Of a stretch of 64,000 nt of DNA, positions 8,198 through 15,619 are shown piece by piece. The translations under genes were made by a program, and so were the position numbers. The notes beneath the pieces are model-generated. The model was not told the origin of the DNA and did no database searches. It saw only the letters and a program-made list of their open reading frames with translations. The first letter of the stretch is position 1, and the number at the start of each line of letters is the position of its first letter. Source of the stretch: Streptomyces sp. CB01373 (GTDB lineage Bacteria; Actinomycetota; Actinomycetes; Streptomycetales; Streptomycetaceae); assembly GCF_002803075.1 (NCBI RefSeq), contig NZ_NNBK01000017.1, positions 124,001 through 188,000 of the forward strand. The letters run 5' to 3'.

Positions 8198-8581
8198 TCA
8201 GGCCGCCGCCGGCACCCGGTCGAGGAAGCCGAGGACTGCCCGGATCCCGCCCTCGTCGTCCAGGGTGATCACGTCGGAGCCGGCGACCGGGGCGGTACCC
8301 CCTGTCTCGTTCACGAGTTCCCAGGAGAAGCGGGCCGTGTCGTGGTGGCCGTCGACGGTGCCGGTGAGCCGGAAGGCGCACCCGGGGAACTGCTCGCGCG
8401 CGGCACTGATGGCGGCGGTGATCTCCTCGTGGCCGCCGGCGTCGGCCAGGGGGTCGGTGTAGGTGCCGTCGGGGCTCCAGGCGTCGGCCACCGCCTTCGC
8501 CCGGGCCTGGGCGTCCGGGGCGTTCCAGGCCTCGAAGTAGCGGGTGACGGCGATCGTGTACCGGTCGGTCTGCGCGGACAT
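8198..8581 (-). CDS. NTF2-like / SnoaL-type nuclear transport factor 2 family protein
   Basis: A 127-residue cone-fold protein of the NTF2-like superfamily. Motifs visible are the opening helix RYTIAVTRYFEAWNAPDAQAR, the AWSPDGTYTDPLADAGGHEEI loop and strand, and the closing strands TARFSWELVNETG and SDVITLDDEGGIRAVLGFLD. The polyketide cyclases SnoaL and several isomerases share this fold, but most stand-alone members are of unknown function and no biosynthetic genes are near. ATG at 8581. It is followed by a strong hairpin terminator shared with the convergent aldo/keto reductase. Confidence 0.85.
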   Translation of the reverse strand: MSAQTDRYTIAVTRYFEAWNAPDAQARAKAVADAWSPDGTYTDPLADAGGHEEITAAISAAREQFPGCAFRLTGTVDGHHDTARFSWELVNETGGTAPVAGSDVITLDDEGGIRAVLGFLDRVPAAA

Positions 8582-8884
8582 GCTGAATCAGCCTCCATCG
8601 AGGTCGTAAACGCTGGTCGGAGCCCGGGTCCCGGTCCTCGGCGACCCGATGGGACCACCCTGCCGCGCGGGCGCCGCCGGGGTCGATTACCTAGCGGGTC
8701 ATGCCGTGCGATCACGGAACGTCGCGTTTCGGCCACCTGGCGTGAGGAATATGCCCGGAGACTGGCCGGAAAGTCGTGGTGACAGTGGTTCAGTAGTGAA
8801 CATACTCGAATTCAGGGGCACTTCACCGCATAAAAGCCGCACGGACCGGGGCCGACCGGGCGGCGAGGCCACGGGGGAGGAGCA
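8582..8884. other. divergent intergenic region, no gene seen
   Basis: About 300 bases between the NTF2-like gene and a hypothetical gene on the other strand. The stretch 8770-8840 is locally AT-richer (GTGAACATACTCGAATTC and CGCATAAAAGC) and probably holds the promoter of the rightward gene. I see no dyad long enough to call an operator and no credible open frame. Confidence 0.4.
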
Positions 8885-9295
8885 GTGCACGACGAATTCC
8901 TGTGCCATGTCACCGCGTACGGTGTGTGCGGCGGCCGCCGCATCGGCGTACCGCTCGGCACCTACCGGGCGCCCACCCTGGCCCTGGCCCTGTGGTGGCT
9001 GCGCGACCGCGCCTCCTGGATCGCCGAGAGGCTCGACCCCGGACCCGACACCCCCCATGTCCCGTCCGGCGCGCTGGTCCCGGTGCCGGACTCCGTGCCC
9101 GACGTCCCCGCCATCCTGCGCGCCTGGTGTGCCGACGTGGCCCAACAGGAGATCGTGGCCGACGAGTTGACCGAGGGAAGGCTGGTGCGGATCGCCGCCG
9201 GCGACGAGACCACGGAGTACGAGCTGCTCGCCGAGTCGGTGGACGCCCTGCGCATGCACCGCACCCTGCCCGCGCTCGTCATGCCCATGGCCTGA
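8885..9295 (+). CDS. hypothetical protein
   Basis: A 136-residue protein that I do not recognise. GTG at 8885 is preceded by GGGGGAGGAGCA, a good ribosome site, and codon usage is typical, so it is probably real. The sequence starts HDEFLCHVTAYGVCGGRRIGVPLGTY, followed by two tryptophan-rich amphipathic segments (LALWWLRDRASWIAERL) and an acidic second half. There is no signal peptide or membrane span. It overlaps the convergent membrane-protein gene by 17 bases at its 3' end. Confidence 0.65.
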   Translation: MHDEFLCHVTAYGVCGGRRIGVPLGTYRAPTLALALWWLRDRASWIAERLDPGPDTPHVPSGALVPVPDSVPDVPAILRAWCADVAQQEIVADELTEGRLVRIAAGDETTEYELLAESVDALRMHRTLPALVMPMA

Positions 9296-10583
9296 CCGCC
9301 CGGCGCCGTGACCGGGACGCCGCCAGAGCACCCAGGAAGCCCGTGACCAGACCCCACAGGACGGCGAGGCCCAGCGCCCCCCAGAACCGGGGACGCAGCA
9401 GCACCTCTCCGGAGAGGCCGCCGCCCACGTCTCCGATGCCGAGGAGCGACAGACCGTAGTGCGCGGAGATCCGGCCGACGGCACAGACCGCCAGGACCGT
9501 CAGCAGCAGGGCGACGGCCATGCGGACGGCGTGCCGCCAGGCCGGCGTCCCGGCCGGGGAACGTGCCGCCATCAGGAACGCGGCGCCCAGCAGCAGCAAG
9601 GCGTCCACGACCACCAGCCACCACACCCGGCCGTCGTGCTCGGCGAGCGTGCCGAGGTTGAGCGTGGAGACGTCCGGGGTGCGCAGCACCTCGTCGAGCA
9701 GACGCGGCATCGGCAGCCCGAACGGGCCGTCCACCCGGCCGTTCCAGGTGGCTCCAAGGCCGATGGTGAACATCGGCCAGACCACGTTGGGCAGCCCGAG
9801 CAGGATCACGGCGAAGTGGTCCGCCGGGCGCCCGCGGGTGGCCGCCGTCACCAGCGCGACGACGAGGCCCACGACCACGCACGCGAGCAGCAGGACCACC
9901 ATGGCGTACGCCGCCGGACGCACCGGCTCCCGCCATCGCAGCAGCCGCGCGGGCAACGGCGCCCCGGGCGCCACCAGGAGGGCCAGCACCATTACGCCCG
10001 CCAGCCACAGCAGCCCGAAGAGCACGGTGAGCGGCACCCGCGCGGCGAAGCCGACCTCCGGCGCGGCGCCGAACAGCCCGCCGATGGCGCCGAGCACCCC
10101 GTTGCCGAGGTCGACGGCGAAGGTCTGCCGGGCAACCAGCGCCAGGCCGATCAGCACGAGCAGCCACAGGGCGGCGATCCGGGCGGCCCACCCGGCCAGT
10201 TCGCGCGCCCCGGCCACCGCGCGGTGCCGCAGCGGCCGCAGAAAACACGCGGCCACGACGAGCGTGCCGACCAGCGTGACCGACAGCGGCATCACCGTGA
10301 TGCCCGCGTGGGTCCGGGCGAGGGGGCCCGCGTCGCCGGACAGGTCGACGCTGCCGCCGACGGCCGTCACCACGGTCGCGGCGACCACCCGGGGAAAGGC
10401 GTTGCCGGGAAGACGCGCCGCACCGGCCGCCCACAGCCCGAGTGCGGCCATCGCGCCCATGCCCGCCACCCCGGCCAGTACTGTGGCCAGGGCCTGTGCC
10501 CAGCCATGCCGGGCCGTCGGCGGTGCCGGGGGACTCGGCGGGACCGGGAGGCTCGGCGGGACCGGAGGGCTCGCGGGGCTCAC
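9279..10583 (-). CDS. streptophobe-type polytopic membrane protein
   Basis: A 434-residue membrane protein with a proline-rich cytoplasmic leader (PVPPSLPVPPSPPAPP, about residues 7-22) followed by some ten hydrophobic spans between residues 30 and 425. The large internal loop FAVDLGNGVLGAIGGLFGAAPE and the NLGTLAEHDGRVWW segment are reminiscent of the Streptomyces streptophobe family, which have no known function. GTG at 10583 is the furthest in-frame start, but its ribosome site is weak, so a start within the proline-rich leader is possible. The C-terminus is Arg-rich (ASRSRRRAVRPWA), consistent with an inside location. It has no partner gene. Family naming is from memory of overall character, not from a search. 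Confidence 0.65.
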   Translation of the reverse strand: MSPASPPVPPSLPVPPSPPAPPTARHGWAQALATVLAGVAGMGAMAALGLWAAGAARLPGNAFPRVVAATVVTAVGGSVDLSGDAGPLARTHAGITVMPLSVTLVGTLVVAACFLRPLRHRAVAGARELAGWAARIAALWLLVLIGLALVARQTFAVDLGNGVLGAIGGLFGAAPEVGFAARVPLTVLFGLLWLAGVMVLALLVAPGAPLPARLLRWREPVRPAAYAMVVLLLACVVVGLVVALVTAATRGRPADHFAVILLGLPNVVWPMFTIGLGATWNGRVDGPFGLPMPRLLDEVLRTPDVSTLNLGTLAEHDGRVWWLVVVDALLLLGAAFLMAARSPAGTPAWRHAVRMAVALLLTVLAVCAVGRISAHYGLSLLGIGDVGGGLSGEVLLRPRFWGALGLAVLWGLVTGFLGALAASRSRRRAVRPWA

Positions 10584-10728
10584 ACCGCCACGCTATGCGG
10601 GGCCGCGGCGCCGCGCCTGCCGGAGGGTCCGTCCGCGTCCGCCGACGGGTGGGACTGCCGGGCGCGGCTCGGGGTAACAGCACAGGTGCAGCAGTGTCCG
10701 GCCTGGCCGGCTTCCGAGAGAGACACGC

Positions 10729-11184
10729 ATGACCGACCATCTGGACGGGGCAGTGATAACGACTGGTTTCGACGTTCCCGTGGAACCGCTCCGGCGGGCG
10801 ACGCACTACACCGGCGAACCGGGTTGCATCGCCGAGGCGCGGTCCTTCGCCGCGCACTTCCTGGACCAGCTCAGGAACGAGTGGTGCGCCGAGATCGGCC
10901 GCCGCTGCGGTGACGCGCTCCTGCTGGTGGTCAGTGAACTGGTCACCAACGCCGACCGGCACAGCGACGGGCCGTACATCCTGGAGCTGGAGGGCACGGA
11001 CAGCACGGTGAACGTGTGCGTGTACGACAGCAGCGCCGTACTGCCCCGGCGCTTCCCCCGGGATCCGCGGCGGGTGGGCCGGCACGGCCTGGAGATCGTG
11101 CACGCGCTGGCGCTCGAGGTGACCGTGGAACGCGTCCCCGTGGGCAAGCGCGTCCGCGCGCTCGTCGAACTCGGCAGCGAGTGA
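10729..11184 (+). CDS. RsbW-like ATP-binding regulatory protein (anti-sigma factor type)
   Basis: A 151-residue GHKL-type ATPase of the kind Streptomyces uses as anti-sigma serine kinases. The N-box is ELVTNADRHSDG (about residues 69-80) and the G-region is GRHGLEIVHALA near residue 125; the Asp-x-Gly motif is degenerate (VYDSSAVLP). The N-terminal VPVEPLRRATHYTGEPGCIAEARSF matches the first helix and strand of such proteins. The gene ends 26 bases from the stop of a convergent SigB-type sigma gene, so the pair may be functionally linked even though not co-transcribed. RsbW homologues bind sigma in unstressed cells and phosphorylate a STAS-domain antagonist. No STAS gene is adjacent; one lies at 59572-59958. 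Confidence 0.82.
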   Translation: MTDHLDGAVITTGFDVPVEPLRRATHYTGEPGCIAEARSFAAHFLDQLRNEWCAEIGRRCGDALLLVVSELVTNADRHSDGPYILELEGTDSTVNVCVYDSSAVLPRRFPRDPRRVGRHGLEIVHALALEVTVERVPVGKRVRALVELGSE

Positions 11185-11210
11185 CAAGCGCGCGGACGGA
11201 GTGACAGACC

Positions 11211-12095
11211 CTAGGCGCAGCCCAGTTCGCCGAGCATGCCCTGGCGGAGCTGGGTGATGATCCGCTTGATCAGCCGGGAGACGTGCATCTGCGAGCAGCC
11301 GAGCCGTTCACCGATCTCCGCCTGGGTGGCCTCCTCCACGAACCGCAGATGGATGATCTGCCGGTCGCGTTCACTGAGCCCGGCCACCAGCGGCGCGAGG
11401 GCGTGGAAGTCCTCGACCAGCCTGATCCCGTCCTCCTCCACGCCGATGAAGTCGGCGAGCACCGCCTCGCCGTCCTCCGCTCCCTCACCGGTGAGGGCGG
11501 CGTCCAGCGACGCGGAGTTGTAGCCGTTTGAGGCGATCTGGGCCTCCACCACCTGGTCCTCGGAGATGTTCATGAGCGTGGCGAGTTCGCCCAGGGTCGG
11601 GTCCCGGTCCAGGCGGCTGGACAGCTCCTCGCGGGCCCGGGCCAGTTCGACCCGCAGCTCCTGGAGCCGCCGCGGCACGTGCACCGCCCAGGTGGTGTCC
11701 CGGAAGAACCGCTTGATCTCGCCCACGATGTAGGGCAGGGCGAACGAGGTGAACTCCACCTCGCGCGCCAGCTCGAACCGGTCGATCGCCTTGATCAGGC
11801 CGATCATCCCGGTCTGGACGATGTCCTCCATGTCGTCGCCGCGGTTGCGGAACCGCCCGGCCGCGAACCGCACCAGCGACATGTTCATCTCGATGAGCGT
11901 GTTGCGGGCGTACTGGTACTCGTGCGTGCCCTCGTCGAGTTCGGTCAGCCGCCGGAAGAAGTGGCGGGACAGCTCGCGCGCGTCACGCGGAGCGACCGAC
12001 CGCGGGTTCTCCACCCCCGGCAGCGACCCGCCACCCGTCTCGGCCTTCCGCGTCTTCCCGACCGCTGCCCCGGACCGGATCACGGTGGTGTCCAT
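11211..12095 (-). CDS. SigB/SigF-family RNA polymerase sigma factor
   Basis: A 294-residue group 3 sigma factor of the SigB/SigF/SigG type. Region 2 is seen as DIVQTGMIGLIKAIDRFELAR and FTSFALPYIVGEIKRFFRDTTW (about residues 98-145), region 3 as PTLGELATLMNISEDQV, and region 4 ends with TQAEIGERLGCSQMHVSRLIKRI, a complete helix-turn-helix for -35 recognition. A poorly conserved 50-residue N-terminal tail precedes region 1.2. ATG at 12095 follows GGGAGAGG; the frame extends upstream but without homology. Position next to popR suggests it corresponds to S. coelicolor SigL (from memory). A candidate promoter of its own class lies at 12192-12216, suggesting autoregulation or control by a paralogue. 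Confidence 0.93.
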   Translation of the reverse strand: MDTTVIRSGAAVGKTRKAETGGGSLPGVENPRSVAPRDARELSRHFFRRLTELDEGTHEYQYARNTLIEMNMSLVRFAAGRFRNRGDDMEDIVQTGMIGLIKAIDRFELAREVEFTSFALPYIVGEIKRFFRDTTWAVHVPRRLQELRVELARAREELSSRLDRDPTLGELATLMNISEDQVVEAQIASNGYNSASLDAALTGEGAEDGEAVLADFIGVEEDGIRLVEDFHALAPLVAGLSERDRQIIHLRFVEEATQAEIGERLGCSQMHVSRLIKRIITQLRQGMLGELGCA

Positions 12096-12441
12096 CGCCT
12101 CTCCCACGTAAGTCACGGTTCGCCCTCTGCCTCGTCGGCCTGCGTACTTCTGCTCCGGCGCTCCGGCACCGAGCGGTTGTGCGACCCCCGGGTACCCGGG
12201 CCGCCGGGATGTATGCCGCCGCCGTCCCCGGGGGTCGCGCTCCGCTCCTTGCCTGCCCGGCCGTTGGAGCTGCGGATACCCGCAGTCACCGAGGGCATGC
12301 CCTTCGTGCGCCGGGGCGGCGCGAATTCGCCGGTGCGGAGAGGGCGGACGCGGCTGAGGGGCGGGAGGACCCGGCCGCGGATTCACCCAGGGCGCAACCG
12401 CCCTCCCTTACGCCCGAGTCCGGGACTTCTAGGCTGGGAGG
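12096..12441. other. divergent intergenic region between sigma gene and popR
   Basis: A 346-base gap holding the promoters of the sigma gene (leftward) and popR (rightward). A 14-bp perfect palindrome, CCCGGGTACCCGGG at 12187-12200, contains a GGGTAC -10 candidate on the minus strand. The rest is GC-rich and the open frames crossing it are not protein-like. Confidence 0.4.
12192..12216 (-). promoter_or_regulatory. candidate SigB-type promoter of the sigma gene
   Basis: On the minus strand GCAT (12216-12213), a 15-base spacer and GGGTAC (12197-12192) match the GNNT-N14-16-GGGTA pattern of Streptomyces SigB/SigF-class promoters. Initiation would fall about 90 bases before the sigma start codon. 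Consensus from memory; the -10 lies inside a palindrome, which could alternatively be an operator. Confidence 0.35.
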
Positions 12442-12870
12442 ATGAGCGAACGAGCGCCGAACCGAGCCCCCGTCATCCCTCTGCGCCCGCCGGCCGCGCG
12501 CCCGGCGCCGTCCCGCCCGGCACCCGAACGTCCCGCCCAGGGCCGCACCCCGGCGGCCGCGCCCAGGGAACCCCTCTGGCGCGATCTCGTCGGCGACGTC
12601 CTGCGCCGTGAACGGCAGGCGCAGGAGCGCACGCTCCAGGACGTCGCCGACGCGGCGCGGATCTCGATGCCGTATCTGTCGGAGGTCGAACGCGGCCGCA
12701 AGGAGGCCTCCTCGGAGATCCTCGCGGCCGCGGCGCAGGCGCTCGGCATCGGCCTCGGCGACCTGCTCTCCCTCGTCCAGGACGAGCTGGCGCGCACCGC
12801 GGCGCGCGGTGCCGTCCGCGGCCGGGGCACCCCCGTCCCCCGCCACGGCGGACTGTGCCTGGCCGCCTGA
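12442..12870 (+). CDS. popR: PopR, transcriptional activator of the clpP3-clpP4 operon
   Basis: A 142-residue XRE-type helix-turn-helix protein related to ClgR. A proline/alanine-rich leader of about 40 residues precedes LVGDVLRRERQAQERTLQDVADAARISMPYLSEVERGRKEASSEILAAAAQALG, the DNA-binding domain shared by ClgR and PopR. Three features identify it as PopR: it lies beside and faces the clpP3-clpP4 operon; the operon promoter carries TCTGCC-3N-GGCAGA; and the protein ends in GLCLAA. In S. lividans PopR is degraded by ClpP1/ClpP2 through its two C-terminal alanines, so that clpP3-clpP4 is switched on only when the main protease fails. ATG at 12442 has a weak GGGAGG site just upstream. Confidence 0.92.
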   Translation: MSERAPNRAPVIPLRPPAARPAPSRPAPERPAQGRTPAAAPREPLWRDLVGDVLRRERQAQERTLQDVADAARISMPYLSEVERGRKEASSEILAAAAQALGIGLGDLLSLVQDELARTAARGAVRGRGTPVPRHGGLCLAA

Positions 12871-12879
12871 CATCCGCAC

Positions 12880-12917
12880 CGGGCCGGCGCCTCGGAGCCG
12901 CGAGAAGCGCCGGCCCG
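12880..12917. terminator. hairpin terminator between popR and clpP4
   Basis: CGGGCCGGCGC (12880-12890) and GCGCCGGCCCG (12907-12917) form an 11-bp stem with a 16-base loop just after the popR stop codon. A second copy of the right arm occurs at 12939-12949 in the tandem repeat, so alternative pairings are possible. Serves both convergent transcripts. Confidence 0.6.
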
Positions 12918-12978
12918 CGTGCGTCGGCCCTGTGCGAGGCGCCGGCCCGTGTGTGTCAGACCTGTGCGAGGCGCCGGC
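12907..12978. repeat. 32-bp tandem repeat (about 2.25 copies) at the clpP4 3' end
   Basis: Units 12907-12938 and 12939-12970 are 32 bases long and agree at 28 of 32 positions; a third partial copy begins at 12971 (GCGCCGGC). The 18-base segment CCTGTGCGAGGCGCCGGC is exactly repeated at 12929-12946 and 12961-12978, the latter inside the last codons of clpP4. It looks like a duplication of the clpP4 3' end into the terminator region. Confidence 0.8.
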
Positions 12979-13526
12979 TCAGCACCTCGTCGGCCAGCCC
13001 GTACGCCACCGCCTCCTCGGCGGTGAACACCTTGTCGCGGTCCATGTCCGCGCGCAGTGTCGCCGGGTCGTGGCCGGTGTGCCGGGACAGCACCTCCTCG
13101 ACCTGGGAGCGGATCCGGCTCATCTCCCTGGCCCGGAGCGCCAGATCGGAGACCGTGCCCTGCTGCCCGCCGGTGGCCGGCTGCCCCAGCAGCACCCGGG
13201 CGTGCTCCAGCATGAACCGCCGCCGTCGAGGCCGCCTGCCCCACGCAGAACGTGGAGATCGGCGCCTGTACGAACGTCATCGTGTCGTAGATCGCCATCA
13301 GCGAAGTGAACGAGCCGCCGGGCGAGTTGAGGTAGATCGCGATCTCCTGGTCCGGGGCCGCCGACTCCAGGTGGAGCAGCTGGGCGATGACGACGCCCGC
13401 CACACCGTCGTCGATCTCGGTGCCGAGGAAGACGATGCGTTCGTTCAGCAGCCTGCTGAACACGTCGTAGGACCGCTCACCCTGCGCGGTGCGCTCGATG
13501 ACGTACGGAACCGTGTACGACCCCAT
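12956..13526 (-). pseudogene. clpP4: clpP4, ClpP-family subunit gene disrupted by an internal deletion
   Basis: The 5' part (13526 to about 13222) encodes a good ClpP start: RTAQGERSYDVFSRLLNERIVFLGTEIDD, the IYLNSPGGS oxyanion segment, and FCVGQAASTAA with the catalytic-type Ser. Immediately after, the frame is lost: the expected continuation LEHARVLLGQPATGGQQGTVSDL is in another frame, from 13213 to the TGA at 12956. About eleven codons (a VLLAGG-PGRR-type stretch in homologues) are missing, so a 32-base deletion is inferred, probably between GCGGCGGT-like direct repeats. The position of the catalytic His of ClpP (HQP) is Gly here (GQPATGG), so even an intact product might be non-catalytic. 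It follows clpP3 with TGA-C-ATG spacing, so it was translationally coupled. A sequencing or assembly error remains possible. Confidence 0.85.
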
Positions 13527-13527
13527 G

Positions 13528-14184
13528 TCAGAGCCCCATCCGACGGCGCGAGTCGGCCGGGCGGATGCCGGCGACCGACTCCACCACCCGGTCCACCATC
13601 CCGTACTCCCTGGCCTGTTCGGCGGTGAACCAGCGGTCCCGGTCGCCGTCCCGCCGGATCGTCTCCTCGCTCTGCCCGGTGTGCTCGGCGGTGAGCCGCT
13701 CGATGGTGCGCTTGGTGTGCTCCAGGTTCTCCGCCTGGATCTCGATGTCCGCGGTGGTGCCGCCGATGCCCGCCGACGGCTGGTGCATCATGATCCGTGC
13801 GTTCGGCAGCGCGAACCGCTTGCCGTGCGTGCCCACCGCGAGCAGGAACTGGCCCATGCTGGCGGCGAATCCCATCGCCAGTGTCGACACGTCGTTGGGG
13901 ATGAGCCGCAGCGTGTCGTAGATGGCGAGCCCCGCGGTGACGGATCCGCCGGGGCTGTTGATGTACAGGGCGATGTCGGTGCGCGGGTCCTCCGCCGACA
14001 ACAGCAGCAGTTGGGCGCACACCCGGTTGGCCGACACCTCGTCGACCTGGGTGCCCAGGAACACGATCCGCTGGGCGAGCAGTCCGGCCGCGAGATGGTC
14101 GTCGAACCGGCTGGGCGTGGTGTCGTGCTCCTCGGCGCGCGGCGCGAGCGCGCCGGACGGGAGCAGTGCGGTCGGTGGCGTCAT
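13528..14184 (-). CDS. clpP3: ClpP3, ATP-dependent Clp protease proteolytic subunit
   Basis: A 218-residue serine protease subunit of the ClpP family, cytoplasmic, working with a Clp ATPase. All active-site elements are present: ALYINSPGGSVTAG, GFAASMGQFLLA with the nucleophilic Ser, ARIMMHQPSAG with the His, and the Asp in DRDRWFTAEQAREYGMVD. An N-terminal extension of about 35 residues precedes the core, as in this subfamily. ATG at 14184 follows AAGGAGA; the frame extends 13 codons further but without a site. It is the first gene of the clpP3-clpP4 operon, a backup protease expressed when ClpP1/ClpP2 are impaired. PopR boxes lie 73-102 bases upstream. With clpP4 broken, ClpP3 would lack its usual partner. 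Confidence 0.94.
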   Translation of the reverse strand: MTPPTALLPSGALAPRAEEHDTTPSRFDDHLAAGLLAQRIVFLGTQVDEVSANRVCAQLLLLSAEDPRTDIALYINSPGGSVTAGLAIYDTLRLIPNDVSTLAMGFAASMGQFLLAVGTHGKRFALPNARIMMHQPSAGIGGTTADIEIQAENLEHTKRTIERLTAEHTGQSEETIRRDGDRDRWFTAEQAREYGMVDRVVESVAGIRPADSRRRMGL

Positions 14185-14256
14185 CGGGTCTCCTTGTCGT
14201 GGCACGGATGCCGTCGACCCCACTGTCGGCCCGGTGCCACCGCCGCGTACGTTTTC

Positions 14257-14286
14257 TCTGCCCGTGGCAGATTCGCCACGGGCGGA
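14257..14286. promoter_or_regulatory. PopR binding sites upstream of clpP3 (one perfect, one degenerate)
   Basis: TCTGCC-CGT-GGCAGA at 14257-14271 exactly matches the TCTGCC-3N-GGCAGA element reported for PopR control of the S. lividans clpP3 operon (from memory). Directly abutting it, TTCGCC-ACG-GGCGGA at 14272-14286 is a degenerate second copy 15 bases away. The same bases can also fold as a 9-bp hairpin, GCCCGTGGC (14260-14268) with its complement at 14275-14283, and may double as terminator of the epoxide hydrolase gene. Confidence 0.8.
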
Positions 14287-14295
14287 GCGGCCCGG

Positions 14296-15498
14296 TCAGC
14301 CCTTCTCGCGGAGCTGCCGGAAGAACGCCCGTACGTCCGTGACCAGCAGGTCCGGCTCCTCCATCGCCGCGAAGTGGCCGCCCCGGTCGAACTGCGTCCA
14401 GCGCACGATGTTCTCGGTGCGCTCCGCCCTGTGCCGCAGCGGGAGTTGCAGCTCGGCGGGGAAGACGGCGAGCGCGGTCGGGGCGGTCGACGGCTCCGCG
14501 GGCGCGGCAGCGCGGCCGGAGGCGTGCGTCCGCTCGTAGTAGATCCGCGCGGACGAACCGGCCGTCCCGGTCAGCCAGTACAGCATCACGTCGGTGAGCA
14601 TCCGGTCCCGGTCGACGGCCTCCTCGGGCAGGTCGTCGCAGTCCGTCCACTCACGGAACTTCTCGACGATCCAGGCGAGCTGGCCGACCGGCGAGTCGGT
14701 GAGCGCGTACGCCAGGGTCTGCGGGCGGCTGGCGTTCAGCGCCGCGTAGCCCGCGCCCTCCCGCTGCCAGGCGTCCCAGCGCCGCCACGATGTGAGCGTC
14801 CGCTCCCGCTCCTCGGCGCCGAGCCCGGCCAGCTCCTCCCCGGTCGGCTCGGTGGTCTGCTGCGCGCCCGGCAGCAGATTCAGGTGGACGCCGATCACCC
14901 GGCCGGGGTGGGCGCGGCCCAGCTCGCGGGAGATCGCCGCGCCCCAGTCGCCGCCCTGCGCGCCGAACCGCTCGTAGCCGAGCCGCCGCATCAGCCCGGC
15001 CCACGCGTCGGCGACCCGGCCCGCCTCCCAGCCCCGTTCGGTGGTGGGCCCGGACAGTCCGAAGCCGGGGATGGTCGGCAGGACGAGGTGGAAGGCGTCG
15101 GCCGGGTCGCCGCCGTGGGCGGCCGGGTCGGTGAGCGGACCCACGATGTCCAGGAACTCGACGGTCGAGCCCGGCCAGCCGTGCGTGACGACCAGCGCGG
15201 TGGCGTCCGGCTCCGGCGAGCGGACGTGCGCGAAGTGCACGTTCGCGCCGTCGATCGTGGTCGTGAACTGCGGCCACCGGTTCAGCCGCGCCTCGGCCGC
15301 CCGCCAGTCGTAGTCGTGCCGCCAGTACCGCACGAGCTCGCGCAGGTAGTCGACGGGGACGCCGTGGTCCCAGCCCGCGCCGGGCAGCTCGTCCGGCCAG
15401 CGGGTGCGGTCGAGGCGGTCGTGCAGATCGTCGAGGTCGCTCTGCGGGACGCTGAGCCGGAAGGGCCGGATGCCGTCGGCGGGCGGTGACGTCGTCAT
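14296..15498 (-). CDS. epoxide hydrolase family protein
   Basis: A 400-residue alpha/beta hydrolase with the N-terminal epoxide-hydrolase lid domain. IRPFRLSVPQSDLDDLHDRLDRTRWP opens the lid domain; the oxyanion motif THGWPGS lies near residue 105; the nucleophile elbow GAQGGDWGA (about 178-186) carries the Asp expected for epoxide hydrolases instead of Ser; and GGHFAAMEEPD near the C-terminus supplies the His. ATG at 15498 is used because homology begins there although the frame is open further. Soluble enzymes of this kind hydrate epoxides to diols; some relatives are juvenile-hormone-type hydrolases. The gene lies upstream of clpP3 but is probably terminated by the hairpin at 14260-14283. 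Confidence 0.92.
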   Translation of the reverse strand: MTTSPPADGIRPFRLSVPQSDLDDLHDRLDRTRWPDELPGAGWDHGVPVDYLRELVRYWRHDYDWRAAEARLNRWPQFTTTIDGANVHFAHVRSPEPDATALVVTHGWPGSTVEFLDIVGPLTDPAAHGGDPADAFHLVLPTIPGFGLSGPTTERGWEAGRVADAWAGLMRRLGYERFGAQGGDWGAAISRELGRAHPGRVIGVHLNLLPGAQQTTEPTGEELAGLGAEERERTLTSWRRWDAWQREGAGYAALNASRPQTLAYALTDSPVGQLAWIVEKFREWTDCDDLPEEAVDRDRMLTDVMLYWLTGTAGSSARIYYERTHASGRAAAPAEPSTAPTALAVFPAELQLPLRHRAERTENIVRWTQFDRGGHFAAMEEPDLLVTDVRAFFRQLREKG

Positions 15499-15619
15499 GC
15501 CCGCGATGCTAGTTCCGGGCCGGTGCGGCGCCCCGGGAACTCCCGCCGGAGCACCGATGAGTTTCGCGGCGCGGGCCGGTCGATACACATGACCGCGTCG
15601 CACACTCCAGGAGGAACCC

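Noticed and set aside
9459..10913. 484-codon plus-strand open frame over the streptophobe-type gene
   Set aside because: Translation is rich in Gln/Arg/His/Gly without structure; the opposite strand codes for a membrane protein with clear spans.
12187..12200. CCCGGGTACCCGGG palindrome as a regulator operator
   Set aside because: Could be an operator, but its halves are common G/C runs, and the more economical explanation is a sigma-type -10 element. Retained only as a promoter note.
14260..14283. Hairpin at clpP3 promoter as simple terminator only
   Set aside because: The same bases contain an exact PopR box, so a pure terminator role is unlikely; kept as regulatory site with a possible second role.
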